From Propionispora hippei DSM 15287 (GTDB lineage: Bacteria; Bacillota; Negativicutes; Propionisporales; Propionisporaceae): a stretch of 64,000 nucleotides of DNA. The notes under the pieces were generated by a model, which saw only the letters and a list, made by a program, of their open reading frames with translations, was not told the DNA's origin and searched no databases. The DNA lies in contig NZ_FQZD01000009.1 of assembly GCF_900141835.1 (NCBI RefSeq), positions 1 through 64,000 of the forward strand. The letters are read 5' to 3'. The position numbers and the translations under genes were made by a program. How positions within the stretch are numbered: the first letter of the stretch is position 1; each line of letters begins with the position of its first letter. Shown piece by piece: positions 17,541 to 26,122 of this stretch.

Positions 17541-17595
17541 TTGTTTACATGGAAACATTTTTCCGTTATAATAAAATTGTTTATAAGGAAACAAT
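17541..17595 (+). promoter_or_regulatory. Promoter with two MarR-type operator repeats
   Basis: The -35 TTTACA (17544-17549), a 17-base spacer and the -10 TATAAT (17567-17572) form a strong sigma-A type promoter towards the cyclase gene. The sequence TTGTTTACATGGAAACA (17541-17557) covers the -35. A close copy, TTGTTTATAAGGAAACA (17577-17593), covers the expected transcription start. Each copy is a partial palindrome with TTGTTT/AAACA arms. Confidence 0.75.
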
Positions 17596-17617
17596 AAACT
17601 TAAAGGAGTGATCTAGC

Positions 17618-18199
17618 ATGAAAATTGATCTATCGGTAACACTGACCGAAGACCTTTTGCAGTCATTTTTTCAGCTTGATGCAGCCGGTCAAATCCCTCC
17701 TGTCGGGAAATTCGGCCACATCGGAACACATTTTGATGTCATGGACAAAACCTTTTCCCTGGATAACACGGAGCGGGAAGGCATCCTGTTTGATGTCAGC
17801 CATATACGGGACAGAGAAATTGAAGTAACCGATATTGCTGCCACGGTCATTCAGGAGGATGACTTTGTTCTGTTTTATACAGGCTGGCTGCAAGAGCACC
17901 CCTATGGCAGTCCCGGTTATTTTAAAAATCATCCCGAGCTGTCTCAGGCACTGATCACCTCTTTGGTAAATAAAAAAGTAAGTCTCATCGGCGTGGATAT
18001 GGCAGGAATCCGCCAGGCGGCAGGACACGCACAGGCCGACCAGTACTGCGCCGATCACCATATTTTCGTCATTGAAAACCTGGCCAATCTGGACATAGTA
18101 ATGCAAAAAGCCCAGGGCCGTCGTTTCCTGGTCCATACCTATCCGGTCAATTACGCCGGCCTGTCCGGCCTCCCCTGCCGGGTAGTTGCCGAAATATAA
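17618..18199 (+). CDS. Cyclase family (kynurenine formamidase-like) metal-dependent hydrolase
   Basis: A 193-residue protein with the GHIGTHFDVMDKTF segment that matches the HxGTHxD metal site of the cyclase/KynB family (Pfam 04199). The later stretch around LIGVDMAGIRQ corresponds to the second conserved block. It is slightly shorter than the usual 210 or so residues. Family members open or close amide and ester rings, for example N-formylkynurenine hydrolysis or isatin hydrolysis. A strong AAGGAG lies before the ATG. Its promoter carries two operator repeats likely bound by the divergent MarR regulator, so the enzyme is presumably induced by the regulator's ligand. Confidence 0.82.
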   Translation: MKIDLSVTLTEDLLQSFFQLDAAGQIPPVGKFGHIGTHFDVMDKTFSLDNTEREGILFDVSHIRDREIEVTDIAATVIQEDDFVLFYTGWLQEHPYGSPGYFKNHPELSQALITSLVNKKVSLIGVDMAGIRQAAGHAQADQYCADHHIFVIENLANLDIVMQKAQGRRFLVHTYPVNYAGLSGLPCRVVAEI

Positions 18200-18570
18200 A
18201 ACACGAGTCCGAAAACCGCTTGCTACAGATAGTTACCCCTCTATACCAAATTGCCTTACACAGAACGGAGCCTTTGTCATAAAAGAGTACAACTGCCCGT
18301 TCTGTTTTCTTGTTCGGCCTTTTTTGGAAACATACGTTCCGCAGGATGAAAAATTGCCGGCTTACGTTAAGAAATCCGCGCTGTGCCCTTTGGGTATTTG
18401 TTTGAGCGAAGCGAGTTTACGGATTTTAGTAAGCCGGCAATTTTTCAAGTATGTTGGAGAACAGGCCTAGCCTTTTTGGTCCTTTTGGGGCAATGCCAAA
18501 AGGATGTCTGACTATTTGGCAGCACATCCAGACTGTAATACATAAACAAGATTATTATGCAACAGCATTA
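18200..18570. other. Intergenic region with a long inverted-repeat element
   Basis: No gene is supported in these 371 bases. An imperfect inverted repeat runs from 18330 to 18456. Its best arms are 18347-18378 and 18420-18447, sharing AAAAATTGCCGGCTTA. The arms enclose about 41 bases that include GAGCGAAGCGAG. Outside it, CAGAACGG and CCGTTCTG (18261-18303), followed by TTTTCTTG, may end the cyclase transcript, and CCTTTTGG/CCAAAAGG forms a small hairpin near 18490. Confidence 0.6.
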
Positions 18571-19818
18571 TTACACTTCGTTTGCCATGGCCAGCAGCGT
18601 ATCCATAAGTACATCGGTGCCGGCTGCAATATCGGCAAAGTCGGTCCATTCTTCGGCGCTATGGCTGATGCCGTTTTTGCTGGGTACAAAGATCATCGCC
18701 ACCGGGGCAAACTCACCGACTAGCATAGAATCATGGAAGGCGCCGCTGATTACCTTTTGATAGGAAATGCCGCGCTGGCGGCAGGCCGCCTCAATCTTAG
18801 CCATCATCGCCGGATTGCAGTGCATCGGCTGGTCGTTATTGTATTCGGTCAGGCTGACCTGAACGCCGCGTTTTGCCTCAATGCCGGCAATCACCGCTTT
18901 TAGCCTGGCCACCAGACGCTCTTTGGCGTCAAAATCACAGTCGCGGATATCAATAGAGAACTTTACCTTGCCCGGAATGACATTGACCGCATTGGGACAG
19001 ACTTCCACCCGCCCTATGGTAGCCGTCGTATATTCGCTGTCCGACTCGCGGGCCAGTTTTTCCAATGCCAGACCGATTTCACAGCTTGCCGCGTAGGCAT
19101 CGCGCCGCTCCTCCATGGAAGTGCCGCCGGCGTGGGACTGGCAGCCGGTCACCTCGATATCGAAGTTGGTCGGCGCACAGATGGTTTTGACAACTCCCAC
19201 CGTTTTCCCTGCCCGCTCTAATACGCCGGTTTGATCAATATGCAGCTCCACCGCGCCGTATACCGCACCCGGCTTGATAGGAATTTCAGCAAACCGTGCC
19301 AGGTCATAGTCAAGCTCGGTAAGCACCTCCGGCAGATTCCGCCCCCCCTTGTCCACCAGCTTATAGGCATCGGCCAGGTTTAGTTTGCCAGCCAGCGCCC
19401 GGCTGCCCAGACAGCCAAGTTCAAAGCGGGTAGGTTCTTCCGAAGTGTACACCACCACGACAATACTCCGTTCAAAGGTGGCGCCGGCTGACCGGATCAG
19501 CCGCACCGCCTCTAAACCGGCCACCACGCCGCTCATGCCGTCAAACATGCCGGCATGGAGCACCGTATCAATGTGCGATCCCGTCCAGACCGGCGGCAGT
19601 TCCGGCTGACGGCCCGGCAAAATGCCGAAAATATTGCCGATCCCGTCTTCTTTTACCGTCAGCCCAAGCTTTCGCATTTCGTCCTTTACATATTGTCTGG
19701 CCTCCATCTCGGGCTTGGTGAACAAAACCCGTGTAGTACCGGCTCCCGGCGTGGAGTTATAGGTGTTGATCGTTTCCAGCCAATGGCGGATGTTAGCTGC
19801 ACTTGCCTGCTTTGTCAT
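18571..19818 (-). CDS. M20 family amidohydrolase, possible ureidoglycolate amidohydrolase
   Basis: A 415-residue Zn/Mn-dependent M20 peptidase-fold enzyme of the allantoate amidohydrolase / N-carbamoyl amino acid hydrolase branch. Metal-site blocks are visible: GSHIDTVLHAGMFDG, then TSEEPTRFELGCLGS, then LHIDQTGVLE, then a final GISHSAEEW. It is the last gene of the ureide operon and differs from the AllC copy at 21573. In the C-terminal block it reads FHDS where AllC-like proteins read GHDA, and HIDQTG where most relatives read HIEQGP. Since AllB, AllC and AllE together yield ureidoglycolate, this enzyme is a good candidate for hydrolysing it to glyoxylate, CO2 and ammonia. The function is inferred from context; an N-carbamoyl amino acid hydrolase is the main alternative. 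Confidence 0.8.
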   Translation of the reverse strand: MTKQASAANIRHWLETINTYNSTPGAGTTRVLFTKPEMEARQYVKDEMRKLGLTVKEDGIGNIFGILPGRQPELPPVWTGSHIDTVLHAGMFDGMSGVVAGLEAVRLIRSAGATFERSIVVVVYTSEEPTRFELGCLGSRALAGKLNLADAYKLVDKGGRNLPEVLTELDYDLARFAEIPIKPGAVYGAVELHIDQTGVLERAGKTVGVVKTICAPTNFDIEVTGCQSHAGGTSMEERRDAYAASCEIGLALEKLARESDSEYTTATIGRVEVCPNAVNVIPGKVKFSIDIRDCDFDAKERLVARLKAVIAGIEAKRGVQVSLTEYNNDQPMHCNPAMMAKIEAACRQRGISYQKVISGAFHDSMLVGEFAPVAMIFVPSKNGISHSAEEWTDFADIAAGTDVLMDTLLAMANEV

Positions 19819-19846
19819 AATAACGCCACCTTCGTTCTGCTTCCTT

Positions 19847-20788
19847 TTACATTACATTTTGTGGCGTCTTAGCCAGCCACTGTTTTATATTCTCAAAGGC
19901 AATAACCGCCCGTTTGACCAAAGCCTCCTTGGTCGCAAAACCAACATGGGGCGCCAAAATGACGTTGGGCGCCTGCAGCAGCGGCTGTCCGGCCGGAATA
20001 GGCGGCTCCTGTTCAAAAACATCCACCGCCGCCCCGGCCAGCCGCCCTTCTGTCAGGGCTTCAGCCAACGCCGCGGCATCAACAACAGGACCGCGGGCCG
20101 TATTAATCAAAACAGCGCTCTGTTTCATCAGCGCCAGCTTCTCTCGGTTAATCAACTCCCTGGTCTGTTCCATAAGCGGTACATGGAGCGATACGATATC
20201 ACAGGTTGCCAGCAGCGTATCCAAATCCACATAGCGGATGCCCGGGCTGTCCTTCACCGTCCGGCTGTAGGCATACACCTCGCAGCCAAAGGCCCGGGCC
20301 AGCGCCGCCACTTTCAGCCCGATGGCACCGGTGCCGACAATACCGAATTTTTTTCCTGCCAGTTCAAATCCGATCAGTCCGTCCTTGGTCCCGCCCCGGC
20401 GCACCGCCGTGTCACAGGCAATCAGACGGCGATACAAGCCAAGCACCAGCCCGAAGACCAGCTCGCCGACCGCCTCATTGGAGTAGCCGGCGCAATTGCA
20501 GACGGTAATGTTGTTCCGCCGGCAATAAGCCATATCAATGTGATCAATGCCGGTAAAGGCCACCGACAGCATGGTAATCTGCGGGCACTGGGCCAGCACC
20601 GCTTCGCGGTAGGGCATATTGGCCAGCACAACGATATCGGCGGCCCGGGACCGGGCCACCACCTCCGCCTGATCGGCGGGCGGACTGTCGTAGTAGGTAA
20701 TGTCGGCGTCTTTTCCCAGCACTTGGGCGGCAATTTGCAGTAGTTTTTCCCGTTCGACGCCCAAGGGTTCAATAATGGCAATTTTCAT
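19847..20788 (-). CDS. D-2-hydroxyacid dehydrogenase (possible glyoxylate reductase)
   Basis: A 313-residue NAD(P)-dependent enzyme. A longer in-frame start exists, but the ATG at 20788 follows GAGGAGG at proper spacing and fits the family start (MKIAIIEPLG). The nucleotide fold shows GIVGTGAIGLKVA. The catalytic residues of the family are recognisable as the Arg in NTARGPVVD, the Glu in DVFEQEPP, and the His in LAPHVGFAT. The gene lies between allE and the second M20 gene in the same operon, with a 14-base gap to allE. Since ureide breakdown ends in glyoxylate, reduction of glyoxylate to glycolate is the natural reading. This rests on context: the family also covers D-lactate, hydroxypyruvate and phosphoglycerate enzymes. 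Confidence 0.88.
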   Translation of the reverse strand: MKIAIIEPLGVEREKLLQIAAQVLGKDADITYYDSPPADQAEVVARSRAADIVVLANMPYREAVLAQCPQITMLSVAFTGIDHIDMAYCRRNNITVCNCAGYSNEAVGELVFGLVLGLYRRLIACDTAVRRGGTKDGLIGFELAGKKFGIVGTGAIGLKVAALARAFGCEVYAYSRTVKDSPGIRYVDLDTLLATCDIVSLHVPLMEQTRELINREKLALMKQSAVLINTARGPVVDAAALAEALTEGRLAGAAVDVFEQEPPIPAGQPLLQAPNVILAPHVGFATKEALVKRAVIAFENIKQWLAKTPQNVM

Positions 20789-20802
20789 AGTATCCTCCTC
20801 TG

Positions 20803-21561
20803 TTATAACGTGACATCCCGGTTGCAGTCCTTGGAATAAATATAGGCAAATAGGTCCCGCCCCACCCCGTAGGCGCCCTGGGGCACATAAGGACCGAACC
20901 ACATAAAGTCGTCCTTTTTGATCGGCAGCCAGGTGTTTTCCATCAGGTACATCCCCTCGCCGCTTAAAATATAGGCGCCATGCTCCTGCACGTGAGTTTC
21001 CACAAAAGGATGGCAGCCCCCCGGCTCAAAGGCTAAAATATGCATATTCATATCAAACCCCAGCCCGGTAGGCAGCAAGTCCTTGATATATACATTGGCC
21101 ATATCGTCATAGTTCCGGTAAGCGATCTCATTGACGTTGCCGGCGCAAGTATAGGCAGCTTTCCCGGCCAGCGGGAGATACCTCTGTTTATACAAAAGCA
21201 GCTTGCTCGGCACTTCACTGGTAAAGGCAATACCCGCACCGGCCGGCGCGTAGATAAAGCCGCCGGCAGTCAGCACAAAACGTTCCTGACCAACCGTAAC
21301 AGCCAACGCTCCTTCGATGCAGTACAAAAAGCTTTCGATTGCCGGTTCGCCGCCGAAAGGGGCTGTTGTCCGGCCGCCCGGCGCCGCTTCCACCACATAC
21401 TGGACAAAGCCGGCGCCCATTTTCGGCGAGGCCACAATACTAACCCGGCAGTTTTCGATATAAGGAATGACATTATTGACCAACCCGTCCTTCGGTATGA
21501 TGGCATACAGGCCCGGTTTCACGATGGCGCGGGTACTTAATACATCATTTGGATATCCCAT
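20803..21561 (-). CDS. allE: (S)-ureidoglycine aminohydrolase
   Basis: A 252-residue bicupin protein of the AllE/YlbA family. The N-terminal half begins with LSTRAIVKPGLYAIIPKDGLVNN, and the C-terminal cupin carries the metal-binding stretch HPFVETHVQEHGAYILSGEG, with His, Glu and His ligands. It converts (S)-ureidoglycine, the product of allantoate amidohydrolase, to (S)-ureidoglycolate and ammonia, using Mn2+. It lies directly behind allC (12-base gap) with a GGAGG site before its ATG. The presence of a dedicated AllE indicates the stereospecific ureidoglycolate route rather than spontaneous decay. Confidence 0.93.
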   Translation of the reverse strand: MGYPNDVLSTRAIVKPGLYAIIPKDGLVNNVIPYIENCRVSIVASPKMGAGFVQYVVEAAPGGRTTAPFGGEPAIESFLYCIEGALAVTVGQERFVLTAGGFIYAPAGAGIAFTSEVPSKLLLYKQRYLPLAGKAAYTCAGNVNEIAYRNYDDMANVYIKDLLPTGLGFDMNMHILAFEPGGCHPFVETHVQEHGAYILSGEGMYLMENTWLPIKKDDFMWFGPYVPQGAYGVGRDLFAYIYSKDCNRDVTL

Positions 21562-21572
21562 GATTTTTCCTC

Positions 21573-22802
21573 CTACGGCAAATTTTCCAGCGTATCCAGC
21601 ACAGCCAGCACGGCTTTTGCCAGATGGCGGCTGTCGCTATATTCCTCCGGGCAATGGCTGCGGCCGCCCCGGCTGGGCACAAACACCATAGCCGTCGCCA
21701 CCGCCGTCGCCAGTTGCAGGGCATCATGACCGGCGCCGCTGGGCAAATAGCCGAAAGCATAGCCCCGGCGGCGGCAGCTATTTTCCAGCAGCCCCTGCAA
21801 GGTCCGATCCAGTTCCGCCGGCCGTACCGTCAGCGTGCGGCTTACTTCGCAGCCGGCCTGCCGCATCCGGGCCAGTTTCCTGATAAAGCCCAGAATGTCA
21901 TCTTCCATGGCCTGTATATCGGCTTCCCAGCGGCTCCGGATATCCAGATTGCACACTACCTGCCCGGCAATGGTGTTCACCACATTAGGTCGGATATCGC
22001 AAAAGCCGACGGTGGCGACAGCCTCAGGATAGGTCAGTGCCGTATCCTCAACCTTGCTGATCAGCCGGGCGGCCAGCGCCAGCGCGTCGGTCCGCATGGT
22101 CATCGGCGTGGTCCCCGCGTGATCCGGGCGTCCCTGCAGGCTGATCACATAGCGGCGCATACCGACAATGCCGCTGACAATGCCGATTTCCCGCTGCTGC
22201 TGTTCCAGCACCGGCCCCTGCTCACAGTGAATTTCAATAAAACAGCGGATGGTAGTTAAGTCCCAGGCAGCCTGGCTAATCTGCCCTGGCTCCAGTCCGA
22301 AGTCTCGCATGGCTGCCGCCAGACTGACCCCCTCGCCGTCATGGATAGCGGTCAACTGGGCCGGCTGCCACAGACCTAAAAACGCTTTACTGGAGAAAAA
22401 GCCGCCGCCAAACCGTACGCCTTCCTCATCATTGGTGGCCACCACCTCCAGCGACCAGGGCAGGCGCCGGCCGGCCGCCGCCAGTTCCCGCACCAGTTCC
22501 AGGCCGCATACCACACCGGCGATGCCGTCAAAAGCGCCGCCGTGCGGCACCGAGTCATAATGGGAGCAAAGCACCACCGTTTGCGCTGTTTGGCCTTCAT
22601 ACCGCCCAATCAGGGCTCCCGATGCATCCAACCGTACAGTCATACCCGCCTGCTTCATGGCTTCCGTCAGGTAATCAATCGCCTGACGGGCTTCGGCGGT
22701 AAAGGGGAGCCGGGTAACACCCTCCAGGGTTGACGAAAAGCAGCGCAGCTTTGCCAAATGACCCTTAATCCGTTCCGTCAGCCGCGCCAATTGCAGTTCC
22801 AT
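21573..22802 (-). CDS. allC: Allantoate amidohydrolase
   Basis: A 409-residue M20 family enzyme. The metal-site blocks are SHYDSVPHGGAFDG, TNDEEGVRFGGGF, IEIHCEQGPVLE and the C-terminal SGAGHDALQLA followed by SRGGRSHCPEEYSD. The family motif HAGTTPM is present, with the following Arg and Asp. These fit allantoate amidohydrolase, which removes the ureido group of allantoate to give ureidoglycine, CO2 and ammonia. It starts three bases after the allB stop and is followed by allE, the next enzyme of the path. A GGGAGG site precedes the ATG. Confidence 0.9.
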   Translation of the reverse strand: MELQLARLTERIKGHLAKLRCFSSTLEGVTRLPFTAEARQAIDYLTEAMKQAGMTVRLDASGALIGRYEGQTAQTVVLCSHYDSVPHGGAFDGIAGVVCGLELVRELAAAGRRLPWSLEVVATNDEEGVRFGGGFFSSKAFLGLWQPAQLTAIHDGEGVSLAAAMRDFGLEPGQISQAAWDLTTIRCFIEIHCEQGPVLEQQQREIGIVSGIVGMRRYVISLQGRPDHAGTTPMTMRTDALALAARLISKVEDTALTYPEAVATVGFCDIRPNVVNTIAGQVVCNLDIRSRWEADIQAMEDDILGFIRKLARMRQAGCEVSRTLTVRPAELDRTLQGLLENSCRRRGYAFGYLPSGAGHDALQLATAVATAMVFVPSRGGRSHCPEEYSDSRHLAKAVLAVLDTLENLP

Positions 22803-22804
22803 AG

Positions 22805-24169
22805 TTATTCCTCCCTGCAGCGGCGGACCAGTTGACCGGTACCCTCGTCCCGCAACCGGCAGTTTTCCATCACAACCTGCCCCCGGACGATGGTCATAAC
22901 CGGCGCGCCGGTGCCGCTAAGACCGGTAAAGGCCGAAAATTTGTGCTTGTAAAGCAGCTCATCAGCGGTAATTTCCCAGTTTCTTTGTGGGTCAATCACG
23001 GTAAAATCAGCATCCCGGCCGGGTATGACGGCACCCTTGACACCATACAGACCGAAAATAGCCGCCGGATTTAGACTCATCACCCGGGCCACCAGCGACG
23101 GGTCCGCTCCCTTTTGGTTGACCGCCAAATCCCAAAAAGTCTGCAATGAAGTCTGCACCCCGCTGATGCCGCCCCAGGCGCCAAAGGTACCGGTCTCGGA
23201 AGCTTCCGCCTTCTCTTCCGGCGTACAGGGCGAGTGATCGGAGCAAATGCAGTCCAGCGTGCCGTCCAACACATAGTCCCACAGCTTTTCCCGGTCGGCT
23301 GCCGTCCGAAGCGGCGGCGAACACTTAAACCGGGGCCCTTCGTTCACCAGGTCCTCCCCGGTAAACAGCAAGTAATGTACGCAGGTCTCGGCCGTAATAT
23401 CCAGCCCCTTTATTTTAGCCTGCCGGATGGCTTCCGCCACGGCCGGGTGGGAAACATGACAAATATGGGCCCGGCCTTCCGTTTTATCCAGCAAAGCGAT
23501 AATGTCGTTAACGGCTTTCAGCTCAGCCTCGACCGGTCGCGCCGCCAGATAATCGCGGCGGCCGGTTTTTCCGGCAGCCAGACTGGCGGTCTGCAGCCGT
23601 TCAATCATGTCGTGATCCTCACAGTGAAAGCCGGCCAACCCGCCAAACTCCCGCAAAGTAACCAGCACCTGTTCAATTTCCGCTATATCCAGCGCCGTAT
23701 AATCCTGGCCCGGATTGCACATAAAGCATTTAAAAGCCAGCGCGCCGGCTTCCTGCAAACCGATCAGTTTATCCAGATTTGTTTTGACCAGAGCGCCCCA
23801 AAAGCCGTAATCAATGGCTGATTTTCCCTGCAGCAGTTCCGCCTTGCGGACAAAGACCTCCTGGTCGATAACCGGCGGTCTGTTCTGCATCGGCATGTCG
23901 ATCACCGTTGTCACGCCGCCGGCTGCGGCCGCCCGGCTGCCCTGAGCGAATTCTTCCCGCCAGGTATAGCCCGGTTCGTTAAAATGCACATGGCAGTCAA
24001 TCACGCCCGGCAGCAGGTATTTCCCTGTCAAATCCAGCACCTGCCGCGCCGGCACCGGCGTTTCACCGGCCAGAACGGCGGCAACCTTGCCATCCTTTAC
24101 CGCTACCGCCGCCGCAATCACTTCATCGGCGGTAACCACCCGGGCATTTTTTATTAACAGATCGTACAC
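22805..24169 (-). CDS. allB: Allantoinase
   Basis: A 454-residue cyclic amidohydrolase of full allantoinase length. The first metal motif CHVHFNEPG, the carboxylated-Lys region LAFKCFMCNPG, the His blocks GFHCEDH and HICHVSHPA, and the late Asp in CICSDHSPCTPEE are all present. It hydrolyses allantoin to allantoate in the cytoplasm. The start is GTG at 24169, behind GGAAGGTGG. It is the first gene of a five-gene operon and faces the PucR regulator across an 88 to 151 base gap, depending on the pucR start. Confidence 0.95.
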   Translation of the reverse strand: MYDLLIKNARVVTADEVIAAAVAVKDGKVAAVLAGETPVPARQVLDLTGKYLLPGVIDCHVHFNEPGYTWREEFAQGSRAAAAGGVTTVIDMPMQNRPPVIDQEVFVRKAELLQGKSAIDYGFWGALVKTNLDKLIGLQEAGALAFKCFMCNPGQDYTALDIAEIEQVLVTLREFGGLAGFHCEDHDMIERLQTASLAAGKTGRRDYLAARPVEAELKAVNDIIALLDKTEGRAHICHVSHPAVAEAIRQAKIKGLDITAETCVHYLLFTGEDLVNEGPRFKCSPPLRTAADREKLWDYVLDGTLDCICSDHSPCTPEEKAEASETGTFGAWGGISGVQTSLQTFWDLAVNQKGADPSLVARVMSLNPAAIFGLYGVKGAVIPGRDADFTVIDPQRNWEITADELLYKHKFSAFTGLSGTGAPVMTIVRGQVVMENCRLRDEGTGQLVRRCREE

Positions 24170-24196
24170 GGTGCCACCTTCCTTTACGACTTTATA

Positions 24197-24225
24197 TTTA
24201 CCGTTTCCAGATGGAGTGATATAAT
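24197..24225 (+). promoter_or_regulatory. Promoter of the pucR-type regulator gene
   Basis: The -35-like TTTACC (24197-24202) and -10 TATAAT (24220-24225) are spaced by 17 bases and point towards the regulator. The minus-strand allB operon must start within the same short gap, so a regulator bound here could control both. Confidence 0.6.
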
Positions 24226-24320
24226 CTAGCCAAACTTACCAAGGTAACCCTGATTCAATGAACCCATCGGAACGCGATGCGCGAATGAAGCAGTGGTTAC
24301 TTAGCAAAGGGATGAACGGT

Positions 24321-25934
24321 ATGGCAGTTACGTTAGATTGGTTTATTCATCACAGTCAGTTAAACAATATCCGTTTAGTTGTCGGCAACCTTCAGTCGTC
24401 CGGCGAGATTACCAGCGTCAATATCCTCGACAATCCGGATGTGCTTAAATGGTTCAAAAAGAATGAGTTAATCCTGACCACCGGCTATATTTTTAAGGAT
24501 GATCCCGAGCTGCAGCGCACCATTATCCGGGAAATGAAAGAAATTGGCTGCGCCGGGCTGGCCGTCAAAATCAAGCGGTTTTTCAAAACCATCCCCGAGC
24601 CTTTGCTGGACGAAGCCAGAAAGCTGGATTTCCCGGTCATCGAACTACCCTTTTTCTACGGCTTCTCGGAAATCATTCACACCGTATACAACAAGCTGTA
24701 TCTGCAGCAGCACCAACAAACGCTCCAGGACCAGCAGCTCATTATGGAGCTGAGCGAAGCCTTTTTTCAGCATAAAGACCTGACTTGCCTGGTAAAAATC
24801 GCGGCTGATTTCTTCGGCAGCCCTGTCTTAATTACCGACCTGTCTTACGCCTGCCTCGCTCTGGCGGCACCGGCCGCTTTTGACAGCGGGCAGCTTGCCG
24901 AGGCAGCCGTCGCCATGGCCGATCAGCTCACCGAACAGACCATGCCATTGACCGATTTCAGTCTCACTCTGAATGACCGGCAGTACCTGCTCTTGGCCAG
25001 CCTGCTGCCCAACCATCTGGGTTATCTTTGTCTCCTCACCCAGAACCAGCCGACCGGCAGTCAGACTATGGCTGTATTACATAAAGCGGCTCAAATCATG
25101 GCCCTTGCCTGCGAACAGCAACAAGTGTCCCGGCCGGGCCCTGCCAACCGCGCCCATTTCTTCTTAAATTTCCTGATGCACCATACCCAGGCCACCCTGG
25201 AAGAAACGCAGCAAATTTGTTCCTTTTACGGGTTCAACTATCATAAAGCCTGGGTTTGTGCCAGCTTCTCCCTGCAAGCCTACAGCGAGCTGCCAAAAAA
25301 GAAGCTCCTGCCTTTGCTGCAAAACTATTGCTCCCAGACGCGCACCGACGAGATGGCCATTTTCACCTGCGCCAACGACAGCCTGTTCTGCGCGTTTTTT
25401 CTGTTTCCCGTCGAGAGCAATCCTGTACACGCACTCAATGAAGTCCGCCGTATCGCCGACCGTCTTTGCCGGCAAGCGCAGCAGCTCAGCCAACTCCCGC
25501 TGCCGTCCGGCATCAGCGGTTTTCACCATACTCTGCAGGCTCTGCATACCTCTTTTGAAGAGAGCCTGCAAGCCCTTGCCCTGCAGCAGCGCCTGAAGCA
25601 GACGGCGCCGGCTTCTTATTTTCATCAAATCGCTTACCATTTATTGCTTCATTACTATAAAAAGGATAGCAGCCAGATCATCGAAAGCACCCTGCAGCCG
25701 CTGCTCGACTTCGATGTCCAGAACAATACCGATTTAACAGCCACGCTGAAAGTGTATTTTCAAAGCAAGTTCAACTCCAGCGTGGCCGCCAAGCAGCTCT
25801 ACCTGCACCGCAATACCATGCTGCACCGGATTGAAAAGATCAAAGAGCTTCTCCATACCGACCTGAGCGATATGGATGAAAATTTTCTGTTATATCTGGG
25901 ACTGTGCGCTTTGGATTTACGCAAACAAAAGTGA
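24321..25934 (+). CDS. PucR family transcriptional regulator of ureide genes
   Basis: A 537-residue regulator. The N-terminal PucR domain at about 1-125 shows the signature order ELILTTGYIFKDDPE and LDFPVIELPF. A middle CdaR/GGDEF-like domain follows, and a C-terminal HTH_30 domain ends the protein (FNSSVAAKQLYLHRNTMLHRIEKI). I chose ATG 24321 because the family usually begins about there (MAVTLDWFI) and AAGGGA lies 9 bases upstream. A longer start at 24258 (558 residues) is possible. PucR proteins activate purine and ureide catabolism in response to a pathway intermediate such as allantoin. The divergent position from allB and the ABC importer on its other side fit this role. Confidence 0.9.
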   Translation: MAVTLDWFIHHSQLNNIRLVVGNLQSSGEITSVNILDNPDVLKWFKKNELILTTGYIFKDDPELQRTIIREMKEIGCAGLAVKIKRFFKTIPEPLLDEARKLDFPVIELPFFYGFSEIIHTVYNKLYLQQHQQTLQDQQLIMELSEAFFQHKDLTCLVKIAADFFGSPVLITDLSYACLALAAPAAFDSGQLAEAAVAMADQLTEQTMPLTDFSLTLNDRQYLLLASLLPNHLGYLCLLTQNQPTGSQTMAVLHKAAQIMALACEQQQVSRPGPANRAHFFLNFLMHHTQATLEETQQICSFYGFNYHKAWVCASFSLQAYSELPKKKLLPLLQNYCSQTRTDEMAIFTCANDSLFCAFFLFPVESNPVHALNEVRRIADRLCRQAQQLSQLPLPSGISGFHHTLQALHTSFEESLQALALQQRLKQTAPASYFHQIAYHLLLHYYKKDSSQIIESTLQPLLDFDVQNNTDLTATLKVYFQSKFNSSVAAKQLYLHRNTMLHRIEKIKELLHTDLSDMDENFLLYLGLCALDLRKQK

Positions 25935-25947
25935 CAGGCTCCTGGAC

Positions 25948-26101
25948 AACCGCTGATTAATTCACACTGCGCGTTCTGACGGAGCTTTTTCCGCCTTGCT
26001 GCGTCAGCAAAACCTTGCAATAGGGGCCGCTATTCCTGCGGTTTACTTCCTTGCCAGACGAAAAAATCTCTCGCCGGCCCGACAGGTTCATTTAACCAGT
26101 G
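25948..26101 (-). repeat. Dispersed short repeat element, copy A
   Basis: This 154-base non-coding stretch has on its minus strand CGAGAGATTTTTTCGTCTGG, then CAAGGTTTTGCTGACGCAGC, and ends in AATTAATCAGCGG. A diverged copy lies at 49369-49507 and shorter derivatives at 32614-32698 and 53829-53860. It fills the space between the convergent pucR and binding-protein genes. Confidence 0.65.
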
Positions 26102-26122
26102 CTTACCTTGGCAACAAACTTC

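Noticed and set aside
18186-18470. A 94-codon plus-strand gene after the cyclase gene
   Set aside because: It crosses the long inverted repeat and overlaps the cyclase end; no ribosome-binding site and no family.
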